This document shows, piece by piece, positions 6,381 to 15,300 of a stretch of DNA of 35,281 bases. The notes below the pieces were generated by a model. That model was not told where the DNA came from and searched no databases. It saw nothing but the letters and a program-made list of their open reading frames with translations. The stretch's first letter is position 1, and each line of letters opens with the position of its first letter. The position numbers were made by a program, and so were the translations under genes. Source of the stretch: Planctomycetota bacterium (GTDB lineage: Bacteria; Planctomycetota; J058); NCBI GenBank assembly GCA_019636275.1, contig JAHBXY010000099.1, forward strand, positions 1 to 35,281, in the 5' to 3' direction.

Positions 6381-9065
6381 ATGATCATCGAGTTCGACGA
6401 GAGCACGCCGCTGCACGTCATCAAGGAGCTGGCCCCGGGTCTGCGCCTCGAGGACAAGACGGTCGAGCTCTCGGTCCCGGACCTCGACGCGCCGGCCGAG
6501 GTGGTCTTCAACGTGGACTTCGGCAAGGACCCCGTGTCCTTCGTGCGGATGAGCTACAACGACCAGCCGCTCGACCCGCAGCAGAAGGGCCACGGCAAGT
6601 TCCGCTTCGATCCGAGCGAGTTCGGCCACACGCTCAAGATCGAGTTCAAGACGGACACCATCCCCGCGCCCAAGAAGAAGGACAGCCCCCAGTGGGAGGG
6701 GCAGATCAACTTCAAGGTCGAGGGCGACGAGGAGTGGAGCGCCTTCTTCATCCAGGTGGAGAAGTTCCTGGGTGACGAGACCTTCGACGGCGTGTTCGCG
6801 GTCGACCTCGGCACGACCAACAGCTCGACCGCCTACTGGGAGGTCAAGCCGGAGCCGAACTTCCTCCCCGAGTCGCCCAAGCTCCTCAACGAGGCCGAGA
6901 CGATCGCCTCGGCCGTGAACGTGCTCGAGATCGAGCCGTTCAAGCAGCTCGCCACCGACAGCTACGACGTCGGCCAGCGCGCCGTCGGCTCGCCGCGCAA
7001 GACGAACCTGCACATGTCGGTCAAGCGCGGCATCGGCACGAAGAAGCGCTACGTGGTGACCAAGGGCAAGGAGATCTGGCGCGACGCCGACGCCGCGCAC
7101 ATGATGGCCGCCCTCGGCAAGAAGATCGTCGACGACGCCCGCTCGATCCTCGGCAAGAACATCGCCGAGATCGTCGTCACGAGCCCGCCGCGCTGGAACG
7201 CCGTGCAGGTGAACGCCCTGCGCCAGGTCTTCCGCCGCCTCGGCTTCAGCCCCGACAAGATCGACATGAGCACCGACGAGGCGACCGGCTCGGGCCTCTA
7301 CTACGTGCTCTATCCGCTGTTCGAGCGCTTCGGCAAGCGCGACGCGCTGCAGAAGTACGTCGAGACCGAGTTCGCCTCGATGAAGCAGCCCGACGGCACC
7401 TACAAGGTGAACATCGTCTGCATGGACTTCGGCGGCGGCACGACCGACCTCGCGCTCATCAAGACGACGATGAAGTTCGAGCCGCAGCACCTGGCGATCG
7501 ACATCGACATCGCCGACCGCGGCGGCCGCCAGGACGTCGGCGGCGACAACCTCACCCTGCACGTCTTCGACCTGCTCAAGCGCCGCCTGGCGCTGGCGCT
7601 GGCGCACCCCAAGCGCCTGCTCGACCCGAAGACGACCGAGAAGGCGCCGACCAACCCCTGGATCAAGTACTTCAAGCTCGACGTGCAGCAGGGCGCGCTC
7701 CTGCAGCGCTGGGACGACGTCGTCGCCAAGCTCGACGAGCCGACCCTCCCGCGCGACCTGTGGGACCTCGTCAACGGCATGTTCCCGACGGGCTGGGAGT
7801 TCAAGGACATGGCGGCGACGTACAACAAGTACAAGCTGCCGGCCCGCAAGAACTTCGACTGGCTGTGGGAGCAGGCGGACCTGGTCAAGAAGGGCCTGTG
7901 CATCGACGTGAGCAACGCCCTCAAGGGCAAGCCCGTCGTCGAGGAGGAGCTCAAGCCCTACGAGTCGCGCTGGCAGAGCCCCGACCTCGAGTCGTTCACG
8001 GACCCGGTCAGCCTCGCCGAGTCGATCCCCATGGCGGTCGAGAGCGAGGAGTTCCGCCAGAAGTACCTGGCGGTCACGTTCGGGCACATCTGCCGCTTCT
8101 ACCGGCCGGCGGTGGCCGGGTTCGCCGAGGAGGCGGCGCGCATGGAGCAGCGCTCGCTCGAGCCGGGCAAGCGCGCCGACCGCGTCGTGCTCGCCGGCAA
8201 CGGCGCGCGCATCCCGATCATCCCGGCGCTGATCCAGAAGGCGCGCGAGAAGGGCGGCTTCGGCGTCGGCTTCGACCAGATCAAGTTCGACCCGGTGCGC
8301 GCCAAGCTGGCCGTGCCCATCGGCGCGTGCCTGCGGCGCATCGCGCGCAAGGTCGAGGGCTTCAAGATCAACATCAAGATCAGCCGCAACCTGCTGCCCT
8401 TCGAGCTGTTCAGCAACCTGGGCATGACGTCGGTCAAGATCTTCCCGTCGGGCCCGATCGACGAGTTCTTCTTCTTCCAGCGCTCGGGCGTGTCGGAGGA
8501 CCTCGACGTCGAGTTCGTCATGCGCCTCGAGGAGCAGGACGTCGGCTCCGAGAACTACAAGCCGTACGTCCTGTTCCGGCCCAAGGGCGAGGGCCTGCCG
8601 GTCCCCGACCTGCAGAAGGCCGAGGACTTCTGGAAGCTGCTCGACCAGAGCTACGGCCTGGTCACGATCCCGAAGCTGCAGAAGCTGATCAGCAAGCCCT
8701 TCGCGGCGTTCGACCCGCGCGCGGCCGGCGCCGACCCGAAGAGCGGCGTGAACCGGGTCGTCGTGGCCGAGCCCGAGAAGGTCTTCAAGGAGGTCGGCGA
8801 CAAGAAGTACTCGCAGGGCGACATGCTCGAGATCCTGCGCAACGAGCTGACGATGGCGCAGAAGATCGCCTGGGTGGAGGAGGCCTTCCAGGAGAAGCTC
8901 GCGGAGGGCGACGTCGTCCACCGCTACTACCTGGACGTCACCAAGCAGGTCTACCTCGTCCGGCATCACTGGAGCGAGGGCAAGAAGATGTTCATCGCCG
9001 AGACCGACGAGGAGGCGCTCGAGGAGCTGCCGGCGGAGAAGAACCCGTTCTCGGGCATGCACTGA
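6381..9065 (+). CDS. Hsp70/actin-superfamily ATPase with N-terminal beta domain and long C-terminal extension
   Basis: 894 residues from ATG at 6381, well placed behind a purine-rich ribosome binding site. Residues 1 to about 135 form a beta-rich domain not found in DnaK. The ATPase core follows with recognisable actin-fold motifs: phosphate-1 DLGTTNS (142-148), connect region STDEATGSGLYYV, phosphate-2 DFGGGTTD (349-356), GGRQDVGGDN (381-390, compare the GG(E/D)D step of DnaK) and adenosine motif VVLAGNGARIP (602-612). The C-terminal 280 residues do not resemble the DnaK substrate domain; they contain FPSGPIDEFFFFQR (688 onward), which recurs in the next gene. ATP binding is therefore well supported. 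Chaperone activity is inference. No membrane segment is visible. Some annotations call such large Hsp70-like proteins SrfB, which I cannot confirm. Confidence 0.85.
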   Translation: MIIEFDESTPLHVIKELAPGLRLEDKTVELSVPDLDAPAEVVFNVDFGKDPVSFVRMSYNDQPLDPQQKGHGKFRFDPSEFGHTLKIEFKTDTIPAPKKKDSPQWEGQINFKVEGDEEWSAFFIQVEKFLGDETFDGVFAVDLGTTNSSTAYWEVKPEPNFLPESPKLLNEAETIASAVNVLEIEPFKQLATDSYDVGQRAVGSPRKTNLHMSVKRGIGTKKRYVVTKGKEIWRDADAAHMMAALGKKIVDDARSILGKNIAEIVVTSPPRWNAVQVNALRQVFRRLGFSPDKIDMSTDEATGSGLYYVLYPLFERFGKRDALQKYVETEFASMKQPDGTYKVNIVCMDFGGGTTDLALIKTTMKFEPQHLAIDIDIADRGGRQDVGGDNLTLHVFDLLKRRLALALAHPKRLLDPKTTEKAPTNPWIKYFKLDVQQGALLQRWDDVVAKLDEPTLPRDLWDLVNGMFPTGWEFKDMAATYNKYKLPARKNFDWLWEQADLVKKGLCIDVSNALKGKPVVEEELKPYESRWQSPDLESFTDPVSLAESIPMAVESEEFRQKYLAVTFGHICRFYRPAVAGFAEEAARMEQRSLEPGKRADRVVLAGNGARIPIIPALIQKAREKGGFGVGFDQIKFDPVRAKLAVPIGACLRRIARKVEGFKINIKISRNLLPFELFSNLGMTSVKIFPSGPIDEFFFFQRSGVSEDLDVEFVMRLEEQDVGSENYKPYVLFRPKGEGLPVPDLQKAEDFWKLLDQSYGLVTIPKLQKLISKPFAAFDPRAAGADPKSGVNRVVVAEPEKVFKEVGDKKYSQGDMLEILRNELTMAQKIAWVEEAFQEKLAEGDVVHRYYLDVTKQVYLVRHHWSEGKKMFIAETDEEALEELPAEKNPFSGMH

Positions 9066-9077
9066 GCCGGTGATCGC

Positions 9078-9174
9078 GGCGGGCCGCGCGCGAGGCGCGG
9101 CCCGCCACCAGCCGCCCGGGCGACCGCGCCCGGGCGGGAGGCGCGCGGGGGGAGCGGTCCCCGGCGGGGACCGC
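9078..9174 (+). other. Three consecutive perfect inverted repeats between the two Hsp70-like genes
   Basis: Hairpin 1: 12 bp (9078-9089 with 9095-9106, 5-nt loop). Hairpin 2: 11 bp (9112-9122 with 9127-9137, 4-nt loop). Hairpin 3: 9 bp (9154-9162 with 9166-9174, 3-nt loop). All are perfect and almost pure G+C, with no following T-run. They could terminate or attenuate transcription, block decay from the 3' side, or set the ratio of the two Hsp70-like proteins. Confidence 0.7.
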
Positions 9175-9253
9175 GCGAGGTGGAGGCGATGACCCTGTCG
9201 GTGTGGCCCACGCTCCGGTCGCCGCCGCGCCACGCCCCCGGTCGGAGGTCGTC

Positions 9254-9802
9254 GTGACCGACGGCGAGACGAACGACGACTCCGGCGCCCAGGTCGACGC
9301 GGCCAACGCCGCCGTCGAGGCGGCGCGGGCGGCCCTCGCCGCGGCCGAGGCGCGGCGCGCCATGGCCGAGGCCATGGCGCGCCTCAAGGAGGCGCAGCAG
9401 AAGGCGGCCGACGCGCCCGCCCCGGCCGCCGCAGGCGAGCGGAGCAAGAGCGGGGCGCACCGGCTCCCCGCCGAGCGCGGGGCCAGCGGCGCGATCCAGC
9501 GCCCGCCGCCCGAGCGCGCCGGCAGCGGCGCGCATCGCGTCCCCCCCGAGCGCCCAAACAACGACCGCGCGGCGAGCGGCGCGCTCCGCCCGCCGCCGCC
9601 CCCGGCGTCGACGCCGGAACGGCCGAGGCCGAAGAGCGGGGCGCATCCCCCCGCCCCGCCCGGCCAAGCCGCCGGCCGACCGCCGGCAAGAGCGGGACGC
9701 TGCCCGCCCCGCGGGCGACCCGCCGCCGAGCGCCCCGCCGACCGCGCGGCGAGCGGCGCGCAGCCCCGGCCGTCGGGCCGGTCGCTGCCGCACCGCCCAT
9801 GA
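9254..9802 (+). CDS. N-terminal part of the degenerate Hsp70-like protein: coiled coil and SGA-repeat linker (frame-broken)
   Basis: Start GTG at 9254 is chosen because GGAGG lies 5 nt upstream. It opens with an acidic stretch, then an alanine-rich coiled coil (about residues 12-50), then a Pro/Arg/Ser linker built from loose repeats of the type SGAHRLPAER. This reading frame ends at 9802, but the repeat signature KSGTLPAP appears in another frame at 9688-9711 and RAASGAQPRP is back in this frame near 9742-9771. The true protein therefore most likely continues, through several indels, into the Hsp70-like domain that begins at about 10095. I treat both pieces as one gene with sequence errors; a genuine separate small linker protein is the less likely alternative. 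Confidence 0.5.
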   Translation: MTDGETNDDSGAQVDAANAAVEAARAALAAAEARRAMAEAMARLKEAQQKAADAPAPAAAGERSKSGAHRLPAERGASGAIQRPPPERAGSGAHRVPPERPNNDRAASGALRPPPPPASTPERPRPKSGAHPPAPPGQAAGRPPARAGRCPPRGRPAAERPADRAASGAQPRPSGRSLPHRP

Positions 9803-10094
9803 AGCCCGCGGCCCTCGGGCAGGTCCCCGCGCCGGGCAAGGCGCCCGCCCGACCAGGCCCGCGGCGCCGCCGCCAAGCGGCCGCCGTCGGGACGCGCGCC
9901 CAGGCCGCTGCGACGCCTGAGCGCCGCCCGACCGACGCGCCGCGGCCCGGCGTCACGGGCCGCGTGCCCGGCGGCGTGGTGCAGCGCCGCGTCTCGGCCG
10001 ACGACGTCGGCCGCCGCCGGCCAGTGAAGCCCGCGCCGACCGGCGCGCCGGCGCCGCCGACCCTGGCAGCAGGCCGCCCGCGCCGGGCGCGCGC

Positions 10095-12308
10095 GTGCCC
10101 TCGGCCACGGCCAGCCGCAAGCGCCTGCGCCGCTTCGAGGACCTCGGCTGGCGCTGCGCCGAGCCGCGCGAGGGCGACGCGTCGCACCGGGCGATCGCCG
10201 TCGACGTCGGCGTCGAGGGCCTGTGCGTGACGAGCTTCGACGGGCGCCTCGACCGCGCCCGCGAGCAGGCGCAGCCGACCATGGCCATGGTCACCGACCC
10301 GCACGCGTTCCGCTCCATGGCGCCCGCGTCGCTCGAGTACGGCCTGCCCGCCCTCCTCCGCTGGCCGTCGGAGCGCGTCCTGCGCGGCACCGACGGGACG
10401 ATCCTCGTCGCCTCGCAGATCGGCCTCGTGCCCTTCCCGGCCGACCACGTCCTGTCGGCCATGCTCCTCAAGGTGCGCGCCGAGCGGCGCAAGGAGCCGA
10501 AGGAGCTCGTGCTCACGCTGCCGACGTTCCTCCCGTCGGACCGCGACGAGGCCGTGCGCGCGGCGGCCGCCCCGTGGAAGAAGAGCGCCTTCCGCGGCGT
10601 CCCGGGCGTCGTGGGCGCGGCCTACTTCTACCTGGCCCCGGCCCTCGACCGCGTCGGCGGCGACCAGGAGCTGCCGCGCTGGTCGCGCGAGGCGCTGGCC
10701 GCCGGGCGCGTGCTCCTGCTCGACTGGGGCGCGTCGGGCCTGGAGTACGGCCTGGTGACGGCGCGCGGCGGCTCGTCGTCGTCGACCTCGTCGTCGTCGT
10801 CCGGCTCGGGCGGCGCGACGACGGAGCTGCGCACCCTCCTCGCCGGCACCTGGCCGTCGCTCGGCGGCCACCGCCTGACCGCGTCGATCATGGTCGAGCT
10901 CAAGGCGCTCCTCGCCCGGCGCGTCCTCGCCGCGGGCCCCTCCGACGGGCTCCTCTCGCGCGCGCTGATCGCCCACGGCGAGAAGCTCCTCGGCCGCGTC
11001 CCCTTCCCGGTCGGCTACGAGGAGGCGTTCCGCCGCCTCGAGCGCCTGGGCGAGGGCGAGCTCCCGGCGCACGAGGAGGAGGAGCGCCGCCGGCTGGAGA
11101 ACATCCTCTTCCCCACCGCCTGGCGCTTCGGGCCCGGGCAGGAGCCGCCCGGCTACGCGCCCTACCGCAAGCTGGCCGTGGGCCACTTCAAGGCGCTGTG
11201 GGACGAGGCGGAGAAGATCAAGCGCATGATCTTCTCCGACCCGGCGAAGTACCGGCAGCGGCGCACGATCACCTGGAACCTCGAGACGCTCGACTCGCCC
11301 TTCGTGTCGCACCTCGAGGAGCGGCAGGTCCCCTACCCGGTCGAGCCGTTCCTGGCCCGCGTCGAGGCGGGCCTGCAGGCGTGCCTGCAGCACATCGACC
11401 GGCGCCTGGCGGCGCGCGGCGTGCGCGCGCCGGTCCACGTGGCCTTCCTGGGGATGCAGTCGTGCTCGCCGCTCCTGCCCGACGCGACGCGCGCCCACGG
11501 GGCCACGCCGGCGGCGCGCGCGCTCCAGGGGGCGAAGGTCTGCCCGACGTCGTCCGACCCGCTCGAGCAGAAGGGCGTCACGAACCGCGGCGCGGCGCTG
11601 CTCAACCGCGACCGGCGCCAGCTCGACTTCGGCCCCACGACCGACGTCCTGCCGTTCTCGGTGCAGATCGCCGACTGCCTGGGCAACGTGGAGATCTTCC
11701 ATGCCGGGCCGATCGACGAGCTGGTCGTCTTCCAGCGCCGCTTCCGCGTCGAGGGCGGCCAGCCGCAGCTCGAGTTCTACATCTACGAGTCCGAGGACGG
11801 CACGCAGCGCGGCACCTGGGGGGCGATCGACTTCCACCGGCCGTTCGAGTTCACCGAGCGCGACCGCGTGTTCGGCGTCGACCCGCGCTACGGCTTCGGC
11901 GGCGAGGTCCCGCGGCTCTCCGACCTGCGCGCCGACGGCGGCGCCGAGCTGGGGCAGCGCTTCCACGACCGCACCCAGGGGGCGCTCGACGGGACGATCT
12001 CGTTCCGCGCCTTCGCCCCGCGCGAGAGCGAGGAGGCGCGCCGCCTGCTGCACTTCCTCGAGCACGGGCTCACGGGCGAGTTCCACCGCAAGGTCTACCT
12101 GCTCGAGCGCGAGTTCGCGCCGCCGCCGCGGCGCTTCGACCACGTCTACCAGCGCTACTACCTCTCGCGCTCCCAGGAGCTGATCGTCGTGCGCGAGTGG
12201 TGGTCGCCCCTCGAGGGCGACCGGCTGGTGCGCCACAAGACGCTGCACACCTGCCAGGGCACGACGACGGCCAGCGCCATCCTGGGCCTCGAGTGGGGGA
12301 CGTTCTGA
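10095..12308 (+). CDS. Degenerate Hsp70-like protein (probable pseudo-ATPase), main body
   Basis: 737 codons in one clean frame; the nominal GTG start at 10095 is probably internal, because coding-like sequence precedes it in this and other frames back to 9254. The domain order follows the upstream Hsp70-like ATPase, but key nucleotide motifs are altered: AVDVGVEGLCV (near 10197-10227) replaces DLGTTNS, LLLDWGASGLEYG (near 10713-10751) replaces DFGGGTTD, and VAFLGMQSCSP replaces VVLAGNGARIP. The C-terminal signature is retained: FHAGPIDELVVFQR at 11698-11739 and a YYL...VVREWWS segment matching YYL...LVRHHWS of the paralogue. A poly-serine insert encoded by TCG repeats lies at 10767-10815. 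I infer a duplicated, non-hydrolysing partner, perhaps forming a heteromer with the first protein. Its stop overlaps a 9-codon mini-ORF. Confidence 0.75.
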   Translation: MPSATASRKRLRRFEDLGWRCAEPREGDASHRAIAVDVGVEGLCVTSFDGRLDRAREQAQPTMAMVTDPHAFRSMAPASLEYGLPALLRWPSERVLRGTDGTILVASQIGLVPFPADHVLSAMLLKVRAERRKEPKELVLTLPTFLPSDRDEAVRAAAAPWKKSAFRGVPGVVGAAYFYLAPALDRVGGDQELPRWSREALAAGRVLLLDWGASGLEYGLVTARGGSSSSTSSSSSGSGGATTELRTLLAGTWPSLGGHRLTASIMVELKALLARRVLAAGPSDGLLSRALIAHGEKLLGRVPFPVGYEEAFRRLERLGEGELPAHEEEERRRLENILFPTAWRFGPGQEPPGYAPYRKLAVGHFKALWDEAEKIKRMIFSDPAKYRQRRTITWNLETLDSPFVSHLEERQVPYPVEPFLARVEAGLQACLQHIDRRLAARGVRAPVHVAFLGMQSCSPLLPDATRAHGATPAARALQGAKVCPTSSDPLEQKGVTNRGAALLNRDRRQLDFGPTTDVLPFSVQIADCLGNVEIFHAGPIDELVVFQRRFRVEGGQPQLEFYIYESEDGTQRGTWGAIDFHRPFEFTERDRVFGVDPRYGFGGEVPRLSDLRADGGAELGQRFHDRTQGALDGTISFRAFAPRESEEARRLLHFLEHGLTGEFHRKVYLLEREFAPPPRRFDHVYQRYYLSRSQELIVVREWWSPLEGDRLVRHKTLHTCQGTTTASAILGLEWGTF

Positions 12309-12337
12309 TGGGCCTCGACGGGGGGAGGGCTGCATGA
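12308..12337 (+). other. Nine-codon mini-ORF linking two genes by overlapping stop/start codons
   Basis: ATG 12308-12310 overlaps the stop of the degenerate Hsp70-like gene (TGATG), and its own TGA (12335-12337) overlaps the ATG of the next gene (ATGA). It encodes MGLDGGRAA. Its body supplies the GGGGGGAGGG ribosome binding site of the following gene. It may relay ribosomes across the junction or simply be chance. Confidence 0.3.
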
Positions 12338-15300
12338 AGGCCGAGGCCACGGTCCTCGACGAGGTGGTCGACGAGGTGACGCTCCTCGTCGACTGGCTGA
12401 AGAAGGACGCGCCGCGCGGCGGCGCCGGCCGCGAGCTGCTCCACGGCCTCCTGCGGGACCTGTGGGTCCTCGAGCAGGCCAGCCAGCAGGACGCCGGCGG
12501 CGACGACGCCGGCTGGCTGGCGCCGTTCGTCGACGCGACGGTGGCCAAGCTCGAGCAGGCGCGCGGCCTGTTCCCCGCCCACGAGCGCCGGATCGCCGAG
12601 GCGCAGGCCAAGGTCGCCGGGCAGCGCGCCCGGAGCGAGCTCCTGGCGGCGCTCAGGCGCGAGGCCGGGCCCGCGCTCGAGGCGCTGGCCCCCGAGGCCC
12701 GGGCGGCCCTCGTGCGCTCGGGCGCGGACGAGGCCCTGCGCTCGACGCGGCTCCTGCGCCGCGCGCCCGGCGGCGGCGATCCGGAGCTGGTCCTCGCCGG
12801 CCGGGTCCTCGAGGCCCTGGGCCTGCTGCCTGGCGCTCGGCGCGCGCGAGCGCCGTCGCGACCGGCGGCCCCGTCGCCGCGCGCTCGCGCAGCGGGTCCT
12901 CGGCCTGCTCGAGAGCGCGGGGCGACGGCGACGTCGCCCGCGCCGGCGCGGCCGCGCCGGGGCTGCGTCGTCGTCACCAGCCCGCAGCGCGTGCCCGGCC
13001 GCGGCCAGGGGCAGGTGGTGGCCGCGGCCACGCCCGCCGTCGCGCAGGGCGGCGCGGCGCTGGCCCGCGCCGTCGTCGTCGTCAGCCCGGGCGCCGAGTC
13101 GCACCTGCTCGCCGCCATGCGCGAGCTGCTCGAGGCGACCTCGGCCGACGTCCAGGACGAGGTCGGCCCGGTCCTCGCCGGCCTGGCGCGCGAGTACCGC
13201 GCGCGCCTCGACGACCCGGCGGCGGCCGCGGCGCGGCGCGCCGAGGCCGCGCTCGACCTGCTGCAGGCCGCGCGCAGGACGTTCGACGCGCCGGCGGCGC
13301 TCGCGCCGCTGCTCGAGGCGCTCTCGCGCGACGTCGACGGTCAGGCGGCCGAGCTGATCCTGCCCGTCCCGGGCACGCCCAAGGCGGAGGACCCGTCGGT
13401 CGAGGGCTCGGACGTGTTCTCGACCGAGGTGACGCCGGGCGAGATCGTGAGCGTCCTGCGCCCCGGGCTGCGCCTCGGCGGCGAGGTCGTCCGCCCGGCG
13501 CTCGTGCGCGTGAGCCAGGGCTCGCCGCCGCCGGGGATCCTCGACGAGGTGCTCGAGCTCCTGCCGCAGGGCGACGCCCGCGCCGACCACATCCGCGGGC
13601 GCCTCGAGCGCGCCCGCTGCCTGGCCGCCGGCGACGCCGGGGCGCTCCTGTCGCGCGAGCTGGCCGACCTGGCGCTCGCGCTCCGCGACGACGTCCTGGG
13701 CGAGGCCGCCCGTCGGGCCCTGCGCCTGGTGATCGACGAGCCGCCGCAGCAGCTCTCCGGCCGCTCGGGCTGGGAGGCCGTGCGCGAGTTCCTCGACGAG
13801 CACCTGGAGACGATCCTCGAGGACGGCGACCAGGGCTCGCTGGCCGCGCTGCGCCTCGTGCGCCCCTACCTGCAGGGCCTGCGCACCGGCCAGCTCCAGG
13901 GCGCGCGGCTGCGCAGCCTGGGCGAGTCGATGGAGGCGCTGCTGCGTCTGTTCGACGAGCAGATGGCCGCGACCGCCCGCACGTGGCTGTTCGGCGAGCT
14001 GGAGCGGATCGGCAGCGACGGCTACCCGCGCGGCGGGCAGGCGCGCCGGCTCGTGCGCACGGCGGCCAAGGCGCTCAAGGCCTTCTACCAGAACGGCGAG
14101 ACGACCGCGGCCGTCGAGCTGACGACGGCGCTCAAGAACGCCGGGATCCAGGTCTACCCCGACGACGGCGAGAAGGTCGAGCGCTGCCCCGACCCGACGG
14201 GCGTGTTCCACCGGCTCGACGCGCGCCACGCCGACAGCCCGCGCGCCCGGGTCCTGGGCGAGTTCAACCCGGCCGTGGCCGTGGCCACGAGCGACGACGC
14301 GGCGACCTCCGACGTGGGGGCCGTGTCGGGCGAGGGCGCGACCGACGAGGTCGTCGAGACCGGCAGCGTGACCCTGTCGCTCGGCCCGCGGCCGAAGACG
14401 CTCGACTGGCTCGAGGGCGAGGAGGTCAAGGGCTCGCGCCTGCGCTCGGCCGCGCCCGGCCTGGTCGCCGACCTGACGGCGCTCGACCGCGAGCGCCTCC
14501 TGGCGGAGCTGCGCGGCGACGCCGGCGCGGAGCGCGAGTTCGCCCGCGCGGTCGCCGCGCGCGTGAAGCGCGCGCTCGAGGAGTCGGGCTGGCAGCGCGG
14601 CGACGGCGACCGCGCGGCGCTGGCGCCGCTGTTCGACCTCCTGCGCGACGAGCTGCACGTCGAGGTGCTCCCGGGCTACCTGACCTACCGCCGCCTGCGC
14701 GAGCTGTCCCGCGCGCTGGGCGACCAGGTGAAGGTCGAGATCAAGCGCGAGGGCGCGCGCAGCATCACGCTGCACGAGATCGGCGCGATCTGGCGCGACG
14801 ACCTGGTCAGCCCGCTGGCCATGACCTGGTGCACCGGCCCGCCGCCGCCCTACGTGGCGCACCTGCGCAAGCTCGCCTGGTTCGACGCCGTCATGGACGG
14901 CCGGCAGCCCGGGCTGGAGATGCCGCCCGGCGCCATGGACGCCGTGCGCGACTTCGACTCGCCCGACGCGCAGAGCCTCGACGGCGTCGTCCGCTCGCTG
15001 GGCGTGATCGTGAGCTGGCTGGCGCAGGACCAGCCGGGCGAGCTCGACGCCTTCACGCAGCGGGTGAAGAACGCGCCCGAGCTGGAGCTCGACTTCTTCC
15101 CCCTGCCCGGGAAGGTCTACGAGCGCGAGCGGCTGCTCAAGGCGCTCGACCAGGCGAAGACCCCCGACGCGCTCACCGTCGTGCGCGACGCCGCGCGCGA
15201 GGAGGGCGAGGCCGCGCTCGTCGAGCGGGTCGGGATCTACCGCGAGGGGCGCTGCCTGTCGGACGAGCCGCGGGCGCGCTTCGCGCTGAAGTCGCTGCCG

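Noticed and set aside
6381..9065. Firm identification as virulence factor SrfB
   Set aside because: Size and Hsp70 fold are compatible, but I cannot see family-specific motifs and the neighbours are not SrfA or SrfC. A PF07520 search would decide.
6381..9065. Identification as DnaK
   Set aside because: The N-terminal 135-residue beta domain is absent from DnaK, the C-terminal region lacks the DnaK substrate-binding domain, and no J-protein gene is adjacent.
4608..9233. A 1,541-codon open frame on the minus strand, opposite the first Hsp70-cluster genes
   Set aside because: It is antisense to two clearly coding genes. Its protein is repetitive Leu/Val/Arg/Glu low complexity without motifs, which is the expected shadow of genes with near-fixed G/C third positions.
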